Program-made: the position numbers and the translations under genes
Notes under the pieces: model-generated
Databases searched by the model: none
What the model was told of the DNA's origin: nothing
What the model saw: the letters and a program-made list of their open reading frames with translations, nothing else
Shown here: in pieces, positions 1 through 7,867 of the stretch
Numbering within the stretch: position 1 is the first letter of the stretch
How the letters are laid out: each line of letters starts with the position of its first letter
NCBI RefSeq assembly: GCF_017815135.1
Contig: NZ_JAGJCF010000020.1
Location: 1-64,000 of the forward strand
Length of the DNA: 64,000 nucleotides
Source: Jiella mangrovi
GTDB lineage: Bacteria > Pseudomonadota > Alphaproteobacteria > Rhizobiales > Rhizobiaceae
Direction of reading: 5' to 3'

Positions 1-63
1 GGTAACCGCTACCCTGGCCCCTTCGGCAAAACGCGCAAGCGACGTCTGTAGACTTCCCGACAA
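1..63 (-). CDS. LOV-domain protein, first 21 codons of a second copy, runs off the window
   Basis: The minus strand from 63 down to 1 encodes the same first 21 residues as the LOV-domain gene starting at 37211, because it lies in the identical direct repeat. The start is TTG with an AGGA ribosome site seven bases upstream. Whether the copy is complete cannot be judged from this window; the companion cheB copy on the other side is truncated. Confidence 0.6.
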   Translation of the reverse strand, partial: MSGSLQTSLARFAEGARVAVT

Positions 64-753
64 TGGAGTTCCTTTCTAGATTTCTGGTCTAGGATGGAAA
101 CCGAAATCGACCGGTCAAGCAGAACCGGGCAACTCGGCCACGACCTTTTGTCGCCACGAGATGCGACATAGGGACTGCCGTAACGGGTTGTTACTATTTG
201 GCTTAGCCTCTAGACTCGCGATTCATTAACGAAAGGATCAGCAGGTTGGACGCACAGGCCGGGGTCGCGGTCCCCGTCATTGGCGTCGGCGCTTCGGCGG
301 GCGGCCTCGAGGCGATCCGCGAAATGTTGAACGCGGCTGGACCGGAGACGCATTTTGCGATCGTGATCGTCCAGCATCTCGATCCGACGCACGAAAGCCT
401 CCTCGCCGAGCTTCTCGCGCGTCATACGACGATGCCAGTCAGGCAGGTCGAAGGCGGCGAGCTCGTGCGTCCGGGCGAGGTTCACGTCATCCCGCCTGGT
501 CACAAGCTTGAGATCCGAGGCGGACGGCTTGAGCTGACCGAATTCATTCAACCCCGAGGACTACGTCGGCCCATCGACGACTTCTTCGAGAGCCTTGCTC
601 GCGATCAGGGCTCAAACGCGGCCTGCGTCATCCTGTCGGGGACGGGGGCCGACGGCACCAAGGGTCTGCGTGCCATTAAGGAACACGGCGGCCTTTGCAT
701 CGCGCAGGACCCTGACACTGCGAAGTACGGCGGTATGCCGGTCTCAGCAGTCG
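1..753. repeat. Direct repeat, copy A (pairs with 37149-37901)
   Basis: Position n here corresponds to 37148+n. I compared the two copies base by base: positions 1-660 are identical, then there are nine mismatches (661, 665, 675, 677, 719, 728, 730, 746, 749) before homology stops at about 753, where an IS5-type sequence begins. The repeat covers the 5' end of a LOV gene, the intergenic region and the first ~170 codons of a cheB gene. It begins at the window edge, so it probably extends further left. The sharp change from perfect identity to ~90% identity looks like the end of a gene-conversion or recombination tract. Confidence 0.95.
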
Positions 754-754
754 T
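246..754 (+). pseudogene. Truncated CheB methylesterase domain (copy of 37394 gene)
   Basis: The reading frame encodes the first ~169 residues of the CheB domain found in full in the kinase gene at 37394. The CheB catalytic triad residues are recognisable: Ser in GASAGG, His in QHLDPTHES and Asp in GTGADGT. After about codon 169 homology stops and the frame runs on into antisense IS5 transposase sequence until 884, so the CheR, PAS and kinase parts are absent. The start is a TTG preceded by AAAGGA, as in the complete copy. Codons after 661 carry nine differences from the full copy, some silent (GAC ACT/GAC ACC) and some changing residues (K for T, G for D), so the 3' part had its own history. 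An isolated CheB domain of this length is unlikely to be regulated properly; I call it a pseudogene. Confidence 0.85.
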
Positions 755-1150
755 CTTCACGGTATGGCTGTCGATGACGCCGGCGCTTGGGCTCGCCTCT
801 CGCCGTTCCAGGTCACGGGCAGCGGTGACGAGGACGGCATTGATCGCTCGAAGCAGGCCGGTATCGCGAAAGGCATGGAAATAACGCTGCACGGTCGAGC
901 GCGGCGGGAAATCCGACGGCAAAAAGGCTCCAGGCGCAACCGCCCGAAGCAAGATACAGGATCGCGTTCATCCCCTCCCGCAAGTCGGTTGTTCGCGAGC
1001 GGCCGATCCGTTTGACCGCTGGAAGAAGCGGTTCGATCACCGCCCATTCGCGATCGGTCAGGTCGCTGGAATACCGAGCATTGTTGCGAGCATAGTCGCG
1101 GCGAGCAATTTCAGTCCAAGGCATCGGTGGCTCCATCTCGTTCAGCGACA
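755..1150 (-). mobile_element. IS5-family transposase remnant (N-terminal part, frameshifted)
   Basis: Read on the minus strand from an ATG at 1124 or 1136, the first ~60 residues match the N-terminus of IS5-family (IS1031/IS427-like) transposases: a PMPWTEIAR start, then SSDLTDREWAVIEPLLP and TTDLREGMNAILY. A frameshift near 950 moves the reading frame, and the second frame continues with FPPRSTVQRYFHAFRDTGL and EASPSAGVIDSHTVKTT, the segment that precedes the first catalytic Asp region of the family. The rest is missing: at ~754 the sequence switches to cheB. The remnant therefore holds ~125 of ~270 residues and one end only. It separates the truncated cheB from an AraC tail and is probably the agent of the rearrangement. 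Confidence 0.85.
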
Positions 1151-1167
1151 AAACGGAATCACAACCT

Positions 1168-1323
1168 GCTGAAATCGCTCAACTCATTTCGGGCCGGGCT
1201 CTCAGCGTTGCGACGACAGTTGGCTATGAAAGCGCGTCCCAGTTTTCTCGCGAGTATCGTCGCTTCTTCGGTGCACCGCCCCATCGCGATGGGAATGCGC
1301 GCAGGATTGCGGGGCTATGTTGA
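1168..1323 (+). pseudogene. AraC-family regulator, C-terminal fragment
   Basis: The plus-strand frame ending at the TGA 1321-1323 reads AEIAQLISGRALSVATTVGY then ESASQFSREYRRFFGAPPHR. This is the last helix-turn-helix of an AraC-type regulator (the GYESASQFSREYRRFFGAPP block is highly characteristic). Only ~50 residues remain; the rest was removed by the rearrangement that placed the IS5 remnant upstream. No start codon or promoter of its own is visible. It must be non-functional, but it tells that an AraC gene once stood here. From 1324 to 1548 I see no gene. Confidence 0.8.
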
Positions 1324-1548
1324 TGGCACGTATGCCGCTCCTAAACGTCACAGTTGCGCTGGACATGGCAGTGCAGCCTCAGGATTGTGTTCGGGCCCAT
1401 GTGCAGCACCGGCCGCGCTGCGTAACATCAACACGATTGTGAGCTGAACTCTCGGTCAACCCGACGCCCCATATGTGCCAAACCTGCTGGCGACGAATAG
1501 GTACCATTGACCTGCAGACGTCTGGATCAAGGGTGTCGGGCCTGATGG

Positions 1549-2010
1549 TTAATTGCCAGTGACGGACAAGAAGCTTGCTCGCCGACTCAAATAAATAACC
1601 GAGGACCGGATATCGGCAATTTCCTCCCGTCGTGCCAGGTCAAGCACAAAATTCCGAAGCGCGTCTGTCGACGCGACTGCGACATGCGCAATGAGATCCG
1701 CCGCACCTGTGACCATGTAAATGGCGACGACATCCGGCAGATCGGCCACGTCGTCACAAAATCGGGACGCATCCGGTAGCGCTTGTGGCTTAATTTTGAT
1801 TGAGACGTGAGCCTCAACGCCACGCCCGATCTTCTTGAGATCAACGGCTGCATGAAACCCGGAAATTACTCCCTGTGCCTCAAGCACGTTGACGCGCGCG
1901 AGGCAAGTCGACTCAGCGATCCCCAGTTCACGCGCCAGCTGTCGGTTCGTCAGCCGAGCATCCTTTTGTAAACGCTGCAATATCGTTTGATCAATTTCGT
2001 CAAAAGCCAT
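1549..2010 (-). CDS. Lrp/AsnC-family transcriptional regulator
   Basis: A 153-residue protein with the standard Lrp/AsnC layout: an N-terminal winged helix-turn-helix (DEIDQTILQRLQKDARLTNR, then ELGIAESTCLARV) and a C-terminal RAM/ligand-binding domain (VEAHVSIKIKPQ to YMVTGAADLIAHVAV). I choose the ATG at 2010 because GGAG lies eight bases upstream; a GTG nine bases earlier lacks a ribosome site. The family responds to amino acids or other small metabolites and often controls an adjacent exporter. It is divergent from the DUF2000-MFS-EamA operon with a ~97-bp AT-rich gap, so autoregulation and control of that operon are the natural inference. Length is normal for the family. Confidence 0.93.
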   Translation of the reverse strand: MAFDEIDQTILQRLQKDARLTNRQLARELGIAESTCLARVNVLEAQGVISGFHAAVDLKKIGRGVEAHVSIKIKPQALPDASRFCDDVADLPDVVAIYMVTGAADLIAHVAVASTDALRNFVLDLARREEIADIRSSVIYLSRRASFLSVTGN

Positions 2011-2107
2011 TTGGAACACTCCATAATCGAATTAAATTCGATTTTTGACACGTAATACAAAATATGAAACATTTTTCTCGATTTTTTTCCGATATAGGTA
2101 CGGTTTT

Positions 2108-2512
2108 GTGACGGATAAAATGATCATAGTCGTCGATGCCGAGCTTCAGCGGGGGGTTGCTGCGAACATTATCGGGCTCCTCGGCATAAGCATCGGCCAT
2201 CATGTGCCTGGCATTGTCGGTCCTAATGTCGTTGATGCGAATGGTGCCACCCATGTGGGGATGAGCACTGTTGGGTTGCCTGTTCTGGTGGCGGATTGCG
2301 AAACCCTGCAGTCGATCTACGCACAGGCACGCGAGGCCAAAGAACTGATTGTTCTCGACGTGTCAGATATCGCGATCGCATCACGAGACTACACCGCCTA
2401 TACAAGCGCTCTCCAAGATCCAAACAAGACCTGCCACGCCCTCGGTCTGGCGATCCATGGACCGCGCGCACAAGTGGATAGGGTGACGGGTTGGCTGGGC
2501 TTGCTGAAATGA
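2108..2512 (+). CDS. DUF2000 family protein
   Basis: A protein of ~134 residues matching DUF2000: a hydrophobic first strand with IIVVDAELQRGVAANI, then LGISIG, and a middle block beginning GLPVLVADCETLQSI. The family is thought to have a peptidyl-tRNA-hydrolase-2-like fold, with no established biochemical function; known members often sit beside Lrp regulators and transporters. GTG 2108 is my start (AGG about nine bases upstream); ATG 2120 is an alternative. Its TGA overlaps the next gene's ATG (ATGA at 2509-2512), so the two are translationally coupled. First gene of a three-gene operon divergent from the Lrp regulator. Confidence 0.8.
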   Translation: MTDKMIIVVDAELQRGVAANIIGLLGISIGHHVPGIVGPNVVDANGATHVGMSTVGLPVLVADCETLQSIYAQAREAKELIVLDVSDIAIASRDYTAYTSALQDPNKTCHALGLAIHGPRAQVDRVTGWLGLLK

Positions 2513-3771
2513 GCGCAATGTCCGACGCCGGCGTCGTTCGTTATCCGCTTTTGGCCGGACGCTCCTTGGCCTTGGTCGCGATCACCCTGTCGGCGCTGAA
2601 CCTCCGTTCAGCCGTGACGTCTGTTTCGCCATTGCTTCTAGAGATTGGGACGGATCTAGGGTTTGGTTTGGAGGCCATCGGCATCATCGGCATGTTGCCG
2701 CCTGCCTGTTTTGCGCTGTTCGGGGTGGCTACGCCATATGTCGTCAGACGTTTTGGGTTGGAGCAGGCCGCACTTATAGGCTTGGCAGTCACGTCGGCTG
2801 GCGTTCTGCTTCGGTCCGTTGCTGGGAACCCCGCCGAATTCATCGCGTTTTCGGGGGGCGCGCTGGGCGGCATGGGGATCGTCGGTGTCGTGATGCCTCC
2901 GCTCGTGCGCCAATATTTTTCCGACCGCCTGTCGCTCGTTAGCACAATCTATCTAATAGCACTGCATCTCGGCGCACTCGTTCCGCCTCTTGTGATTGTG
3001 CCGCTGGCAAACGCAGTCGGATGGCGATATGCGATCGCTCTCTGGGCAATGCTCGCGATACTGTCTGCCGCGATGTGGGCCATGGCTCGACAGAGGCCCG
3101 CAACAAAGGCCGGCAAGTCCCTCGCATCGACAGGCGCACCGGCGGCGGTAGGCGTCCTGCCGAAACAAGTCTGGCGCTCACCTACGGTGTGGAATCTGAC
3201 AATTCTGTTCGGGATGACATCGTGGAATGTCTTCATCCTGTTCACCTGGCTGCCAACGCTTGTCCTCGATGCCGGCTATGCTGCTTCGTTCGGTGGAGCA
3301 ATGGTGTCACTGCTTATCACGACAAGCATGGTGATCGGCATCTTCGCGCCGTCGCTGACGATTAAGTTGCGCAATCCGACCGCAATTGTCTTCGGCTGCG
3401 CAGTTCTCTACGCCGTCGGTTATGGTGGACTGGCGCTTGCGCCGCAGACAGCCATGGTGGCCTGGGTCATACTATTGGGCATCGGGTCGAGCCTGTTCAT
3501 CGTCGCCACAACGATGATCAACACGCACAGCCGTACCCCCTTAGGCTCAGCGGTCACCTCTTCCTTCGTCCAAGGGATCGGCGGAGGGATCGCTGTCCTC
3601 GGCCCCCTCACCTTCGGACTCATCCACAGTTGGACCGGCACGTGGGGCGCTTCCTACGGTCTTGTTGCAGTATCGCTTGCCATTATTGGAATCTGCGGCT
3701 TTCGCGCGCGCCACCATGGCACCCTCGAAGACGACATCGAACGATATGCGGCACACGAGGGAAACGCATGA
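2509..3771 (+). CDS. MFS transporter, CynX/NimT-like
   Basis: About 420 residues with twelve evident hydrophobic segments and an N-terminal ALNLRSAVTSVSPLL block typical of the cyanate/2-nitroimidazole (CynX/NimT) branch of the major facilitator superfamily. These are inner-membrane permeases, in most cases exporters of small organic solutes; the substrate cannot be read from sequence. The ATG at 2509 overlaps the DUF2000 stop, and its own TGA (3769-3771) overlaps the ATG of the following EamA gene, so the whole operon uses ATGA coupling. The upstream Lrp gene is the likely regulator. Confidence 0.88.
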   Translation: MSAMSDAGVVRYPLLAGRSLALVAITLSALNLRSAVTSVSPLLLEIGTDLGFGLEAIGIIGMLPPACFALFGVATPYVVRRFGLEQAALIGLAVTSAGVLLRSVAGNPAEFIAFSGGALGGMGIVGVVMPPLVRQYFSDRLSLVSTIYLIALHLGALVPPLVIVPLANAVGWRYAIALWAMLAILSAAMWAMARQRPATKAGKSLASTGAPAAVGVLPKQVWRSPTVWNLTILFGMTSWNVFILFTWLPTLVLDAGYAASFGGAMVSLLITTSMVIGIFAPSLTIKLRNPTAIVFGCAVLYAVGYGGLALAPQTAMVAWVILLGIGSSLFIVATTMINTHSRTPLGSAVTSSFVQGIGGGIAVLGPLTFGLIHSWTGTWGASYGLVAVSLAIIGICGFRARHHGTLEDDIERYAAHEGNA

Positions 3772-4661
3772 CATCACCTTTCTCCTCAACGGTAGCGTTT
3801 GGACGATCCGCAATAGTCTTGGCGGTTTTCCTGCAGGCACTCGGCAAAGTCGTTTACGGGACATGGCTTGGAGCCGTCCCGTCCAACTTATTCGTGTTTC
3901 TAAGTTTTGCTTTGACGGCGGCATTCTTCTTTGTGGTATCCGGTCGGGGGGTGGGCGAGCGGGCCTGGGGGCCGCTTCTCCTCCTGAATGTCGCCACTGC
4001 GGTGACCTTCATCGCCTTCTTTTATGCCTTGAAACTCATTGAACCCGCGATCGTTGGAGCGGTCGACATTGGTGTCGGGCCGATCCTCGTCGTTCTGATC
4101 ACGCTCGCGATCACCGGCCGACGTCCCACCGGTCTCAGGGTCATTGTATGCCTGGGAATTCTAATTGGGTGTGCCATTCTCGTGCTGGCCGCCTTACGAG
4201 GAACCCGGTTCGCGTCATCAGGCGTGCAAGCCTGGCTCGGACTCGGAGCTAGCCTCGTCGCCGGCGTCGGCGCGGTCTTCATCACAATGTCATCGCGCAC
4301 GCTCCTCGGTCGAGGGTGGACGTTTGGGGCGGTTCTGGCCCACCGCTTTTACCTAATATTAGTGGTCTCATCGCGGTTAGCGTTCGGTAGTGGCCAAGAC
4401 GCCGTCTCGTGGACAGGAGGGCTCGTCGCAATGATTCTTGCTGTGTCCGCCATAGGCGTGCTGGCCCCGCTCTACCTGCTTCAGATCGGGGTCGGTCGCT
4501 GCGATCCCTATACCGTCATGGTGACGATGGCGGCGCAGCCGATGCTAACGCTTTGCATAGAGGTCTTCTCACCCGTCTACGCTTGGTCTTCGCTGACCGC
4601 GCTCGGCGTCGCGATTATCTCGGGTTTTCTTATCCTGGACGTCGCAGCCGGAAGACGATGA
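3768..4661 (+). CDS. EamA/DMT-family transporter
   Basis: A 297-residue, very hydrophobic protein with about ten membrane segments in two repeats, as in EamA/drug-metabolite exporters (RhtA, YdcZ types). Conserved-looking elements include the loop FYALKLIEPAIVGAVDIGVG in the first half and APLYLLQIGVGRCDPYTVMV in the second. I start at ATG 3768, which overlaps the preceding stop, rather than at upstream in-frame codons buried in the MFS gene. The pairing of two different exporters plus DUF2000 under an Lrp-type regulator suggests efflux of amino acids or a related metabolite; this is inference. The operon ends here, with 69 bp to the convergent HxlR gene. Confidence 0.88.
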   Translation: MTSPFSSTVAFGRSAIVLAVFLQALGKVVYGTWLGAVPSNLFVFLSFALTAAFFFVVSGRGVGERAWGPLLLLNVATAVTFIAFFYALKLIEPAIVGAVDIGVGPILVVLITLAITGRRPTGLRVIVCLGILIGCAILVLAALRGTRFASSGVQAWLGLGASLVAGVGAVFITMSSRTLLGRGWTFGAVLAHRFYLILVVSSRLAFGSGQDAVSWTGGLVAMILAVSAIGVLAPLYLLQIGVGRCDPYTVMVTMAAQPMLTLCIEVFSPVYAWSSLTALGVAIISGFLILDVAAGRR

Positions 4662-4730
4662 GAGATCTGTGTATCACCAACAGCTTTTGACGCCAACGGC
4701 AAGCCCGCAATTCTGCGCCATCGCGGCTGG

Positions 4731-5105
4731 TTAAGATCGATGAACGCTATCGTAAAGTCGACGATTTTCCTCGATCGTGTCGAGGTTCCCGACAACCCAC
4801 ATGGCAAGCTGCCGCACTGGCTCGGATAGAGCGTGTCCCAGATCGGTTAACGCATATTCGACCTGTGGCGGCGTGGACGGTGTCACCGTTCGCGAAACCA
4901 TCCCGTCCCGCTCGAGCATTCTCAGCGTCCGCGTCAGCATTTGTTGGGATATGCCACCCACGTGACGCTTCAGTTCGTTAAACCGCCAAGGATGCTCGCG
5001 CAAAGAGACGATAACCTGCATTGTCCATTTGTCCCCAACGCGACTCAATACGGCGCTGACCCGGTGGCAATCGGTATCAGGCGCGATGGGGCTGGTCATA
5101 GTCAT
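4731..5105 (-). CDS. HxlR-family transcriptional regulator
   Basis: A 124-residue winged-helix protein of the HxlR/MarR-like type: DKWTMQVIVSLREHPWRFNE, then LKRHVGGISQQMLTRTLRML and the wing ending PPQVEYALTDLG. Members usually sense quinones, aldehydes or other electrophiles, often via a cysteine; here the only cysteine is near the N-terminus (DTDCHRV), in the position typical for redox-sensing members. It is divergent from the quinone-oxidoreductase gene with an 84-bp shared promoter region, the usual arrangement for a repressor and its target. Two ATG codons (5105 and 5099) are possible; the first has AGGA upstream. Confidence 0.93.
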   Translation of the reverse strand: MTMTSPIAPDTDCHRVSAVLSRVGDKWTMQVIVSLREHPWRFNELKRHVGGISQQMLTRTLRMLERDGMVSRTVTPSTPPQVEYALTDLGHALSEPVRQLAMWVVGNLDTIEENRRLYDSVHRS

Positions 5106-5189
5106 ATGGCTTGGTCCTAGAAAGATGCGTTCTTAGCGGACTGTCAATAGTCGCGCATATGGAGCTGGTCATCAATTTGGACCGAAAGA

Positions 5190-6122
5190 ATGCAGCGTAT
5201 TCAATATCGTCAATATGGTGGGCCCGATGCCATGCGTCTTGAGACCTACACACCTCCACTACCTCGTCGTGGGGAGATCCGCATACGGGTCAAGGCGGCA
5301 TCAGTAAATCCGCTGGACTGGCAATTGCGGCAGGGTTTCATGAAATTCGTCATGGGCAATCACTTTCCACGCGGAATGGGCATGGACCTGGCGGGCATCG
5401 TCGAAGCTATCGGTCCCGAAGTGAAGGTGTTCTCCGTCGGCGACGAAGTTTTGGGGCAGACGCCCATGAACAATCAGAATGCCTTTTCCGAGTTGGCAGT
5501 GACCAAAGCAGATCTAGTCATACCAAAGCCATGCTCGCTGAGCTTCACGGCGGCTGCCGCGCTTCCAAGCGTCGGGTTGATAGCCTGGCGGGCCCTGGTT
5601 GTCGTTGCCGAACTGAAGGAAGGACAATCGGTTCTGATAAACGGCGCTAGCGGCGGTGTCGGGCAAGCGGCGCTGGCGATCGCCGAAACAGTGGGATGCG
5701 TCGTTTCGGCCCGCGTCGGCACGACTTCAATGCGCGAAATGGAAAACCGTGGACTGGCTTTCGTGCTTGACTACAATCAGCCCATCCCCACTCATCTTCG
5801 ACACAGTTTCGACGTTGTTCTGGATTGTCATGGTAGCCTGACGGCCAAGGAGGAAGAGAGCCTGATCAGATCAGGAGGCTTCGCAGTCGACATCGTTCCG
5901 AACGTCGGAAATCTCTTGAGATCGCTGATTTCGCCGAAACATCGCTTTGCCCGTGGCGCGCCAAGCAATGATATCCTGCTTAAAGTCGCTGACCTGGCCG
6001 TGGCGGGGAAATTTCCTTTGCCCGTAGGCCGCACCGCGCATCTGTTCGATGCTATTGCCATGATCCGCGATCTGGAGGCAGGAAAACGTGTGGCTGGTAA
6101 GGCGGTCATTGTGATGGATTGA
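5190..6122 (+). CDS. NAD(P)-dependent zinc-less alcohol dehydrogenase / quinone oxidoreductase (MDR family)
   Basis: A 310-residue medium-chain dehydrogenase/reductase. The N-terminal GroES-like half is seen in RIRVKAASVNPLDWQLRQG and the GMDLAGIVEAIG motif, and the Rossmann half in VLINGASGGVGQAALAIAE (GASGGVG dinucleotide motif). No zinc-binding cysteines are present, as in QOR-type enzymes, which reduce quinones or enals with NADPH. Length is normal. The divergent HxlR regulator probably represses it and is released by electrophile stress. The 3' end abuts the remains of an NTF2-like gene on the other strand. Confidence 0.9.
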   Translation: MQRIQYRQYGGPDAMRLETYTPPLPRRGEIRIRVKAASVNPLDWQLRQGFMKFVMGNHFPRGMGMDLAGIVEAIGPEVKVFSVGDEVLGQTPMNNQNAFSELAVTKADLVIPKPCSLSFTAAAALPSVGLIAWRALVVVAELKEGQSVLINGASGGVGQAALAIAETVGCVVSARVGTTSMREMENRGLAFVLDYNQPIPTHLRHSFDVVLDCHGSLTAKEEESLIRSGGFAVDIVPNVGNLLRSLISPKHRFARGAPSNDILLKVADLAVAGKFPLPVGRTAHLFDAIAMIRDLEAGKRVAGKAVIVMD

Positions 6123-6513
6123 ATTCAGCCACCTGCCGCCTCGGTCCGTCGCGAACCTATTATGCGGCTTCGGAACCGCCGCGCGGTCCGGTTGCTGCAT
6201 CAGGACAGAGGCTGCGTTGTAGCAGTGGAACGAAACCACCTTTCCGTCCTTCATGCGAAAGACGTCGCAGCAGGGGACATCGATCGACTTCCCGGTCGCC
6301 GGGATGGTGCCTTGAGGTGTCAGCAGCGCTCCGTCGTGCGTGCCGCGAATAGCAAGTTCGACGACGACGGTATCACCCATCGCATGTATGTCGAAAATTT
6401 CCCGGTGAATGTCCAAAAAAAATGTCGGCTATGCCGCTCGCGACGAAGGCGATGTTCTCGCCGCGAAACTCCACGCCTGCCGGAATATTCCGTACGTAGC
6501 CGCCGTCAAAAAA
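6123..6513 (-). pseudogene. SnoaL/NTF2-like protein, frameshifted and truncated
   Basis: Read on the minus strand, this is a homologue of the intact gene at 14561-14980: shared blocks are FDGGYVRNIPAG (SDDGYMTNIPTG there), ADIFLDIHREIF (AGAFPDIHRELF), ELAIRGTHDGALL, and IDVPCCDVF followed by SFHCYNAASV. The two halves are in different frames, and the switch falls on a run of eight A (plus strand 6415-6422); seven would restore the frame. The N-terminal ~30 codons are gone, cut by the IS6 terminal repeat at 6514, and no stop codon occurs at the expected C-terminus. SnoaL-like proteins are small cone-shaped barrel enzymes or ligand-binding proteins; this copy cannot be functional unless the indel is a sequencing error and a start lies elsewhere. 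Confidence 0.8.
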
Positions 6514-7407
6514 CGGGCGTGTCGCAACTTCGAGCGAAGAGTGCGGAGCCCCTGTCTCACTTGGATGCTTCAGACTTTGTTAACTTTTTGAAGTCCGAAG
6601 ATCTGCGCGACGAGATCATTCTGGCTGTGAACCGTCCATTCGCCCGTGAAGCCGAAGCCCTTCTTCAGCCACAGCATCGCTTCGAACCCTTTGATCGATC
6701 GACGCGCCGTACTGAATGAACGGAAGCCGCCGATCCTCGGCATTGCCCTTTTCACTCGGAAATGATCACTCTCGATCCCTTGCTGGAGATGCTTGGTGAC
6801 ATGATGGACGGGATCGGGCACCATCAGCCCATCCTCGACGGCGGATCGGATCGCGCCAGGGAATGTACCGGCGCCATCGGTGCCGATCGTCGTCGGCGAC
6901 AAAAGCGGCTCGTCCTCCAGCATCTTGCGGAAGAACCGCCTGGCCGCGTCGGCGTCGCGCTTGGCTGTCAGAAGGAAGTCGACAGCGTTGCCGTGCTTGT
7001 CGATCGCGCGGTACAGATATCGCCACTGGCCGCGGATCTTCACATACGTTTCGTCGATCCGAATTGAGCCGCAATGGGGCTTGCGAAACCTGCGCAACCG
7101 CTTTCCGATCAGCGGTGCGTAGGCCAAAACCCAGCGATTGATCGTCGAATGATCGACCGCAAAGCCGCGCTCTGCGAACATCACTTCGAGGTCTCGGTAG
7201 CTCAACGGATAGCGCAGATACCACGTCACTGCCTAAAGGATCAGCCAGGGCTCGAACTGCCGGCTTTTGAAGTCGTCCGTCGACTGCCGTTTCAGCTTCT
7301 CGGCGATCGCGTTCAGCATCATGACAAAACTCTCCGTCAATGAGAGCCGACAAAATCCGCGAACACGGTCACCAAAGCGTTAAACTGAAAAGTTTGCGAC
7401 ACGCCCG
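6514..7407. mobile_element. IS6-family insertion sequence
   Basis: A complete element of ~890 bp by its ends: the left end CGGGCGTGTCGCAA (6514-6527) is repeated in inverted orientation as TTGCGACACGCCCG (7394-7407). The form GGnnnTGTnGCAAA is typical of IS6-family termini. The single transposase gene inside is on the minus strand. The 8-bp flanks (left 6507-6514, right 7407-7414) do not match, so there is no target duplication. In addition, the left flank is a SnoaL gene and the right flank an HNH nuclease gene, so the element sits at a deletion or rearrangement joint. Confidence 0.88.
6570..7322 (-). pseudogene. IS6-family transposase with internal amber stop
   Basis: From the ATG at 7322 the frame reads MMLNAIAEKLKRQSTDDFKS and continues FEPWLIL, then TAG at codon 30 (minus 7235-7233), then AVTWYLRYPLSYRDLEVMF and on to the end. 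All other family landmarks are present: the HTH around STINRW, the first Asp in SIRIDETYVKIRGQW, the second in TIGTDGAGTFPG and the Glu-containing HVTKHLQQGIESDHFRVKR. A CAG (Gln) at codon 30 would give a full 250-residue transposase. Restart at the GTG just after the stop (7229) would give a 219-residue protein lacking the N-terminal ~30 residues. Probably inactive in itself, though it could be mobilised in trans. Confidence 0.85.
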
Positions 7408-7673
7408 ACGGCCGAGGGCGCCTGATCCGAAAATCGTCGATGCCCGATCCTCGCTCGGCTTCCTTCGAGCTGCCAGTGACGACGACGCTGGTCCGCATTG
7501 CCTGCGCCCATCTCGACCAGGACACAGCCAACAACGGCGATACCAACCTCGCCGCGCTCTGCCAGCGCTGCCATCTCGAGCATGACCGCCCCTGGAACAT
7601 GGAAAAGCGCCGCCTGACGGTGCGCCTGCGGCGCGCGATCGGCGACCTCTTCACAGGTCCATATCGGCGGTAA
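7407..7673 (+). pseudogene. HNH endonuclease, C-terminal part
   Basis: The open frame starts exactly at the IS6 right end and encodes a C-terminal HNH-type nuclease segment: the core AHLDQDTANNGDTNLAALCQ followed by RCHLEHD has the metal-binding His/Asn/His spacing and the paired Cys of small phage/plasmid HNH proteins. The usual N-terminal zinc-knuckle Cys pair (CxxC) is not found, so the IS6 insertion has removed the start. An ATG at 7440 could yield 77 residues containing the HNH core, but it lies without an evident ribosome site. The 194 bp that follow (7674-7867) hold no gene. Confidence 0.75.
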
Positions 7674-7867
7674 TGAAATGGCGGGGATGGGTGGGAAGTC
7701 GACGGTCCGTTTTCAGACGGTATGAACTCGAACATGCCGTTGAGATCGATACGTCTTCCCCCCAAACGACCGAACTTGTAACGCCAACTCCTTCGATGCA
7801 AAGCTTCCTGACCGCAAGTGCTCGTCCCGCATGAGCGATCAACGACCCATTCCGCCGAGTACTGCCC

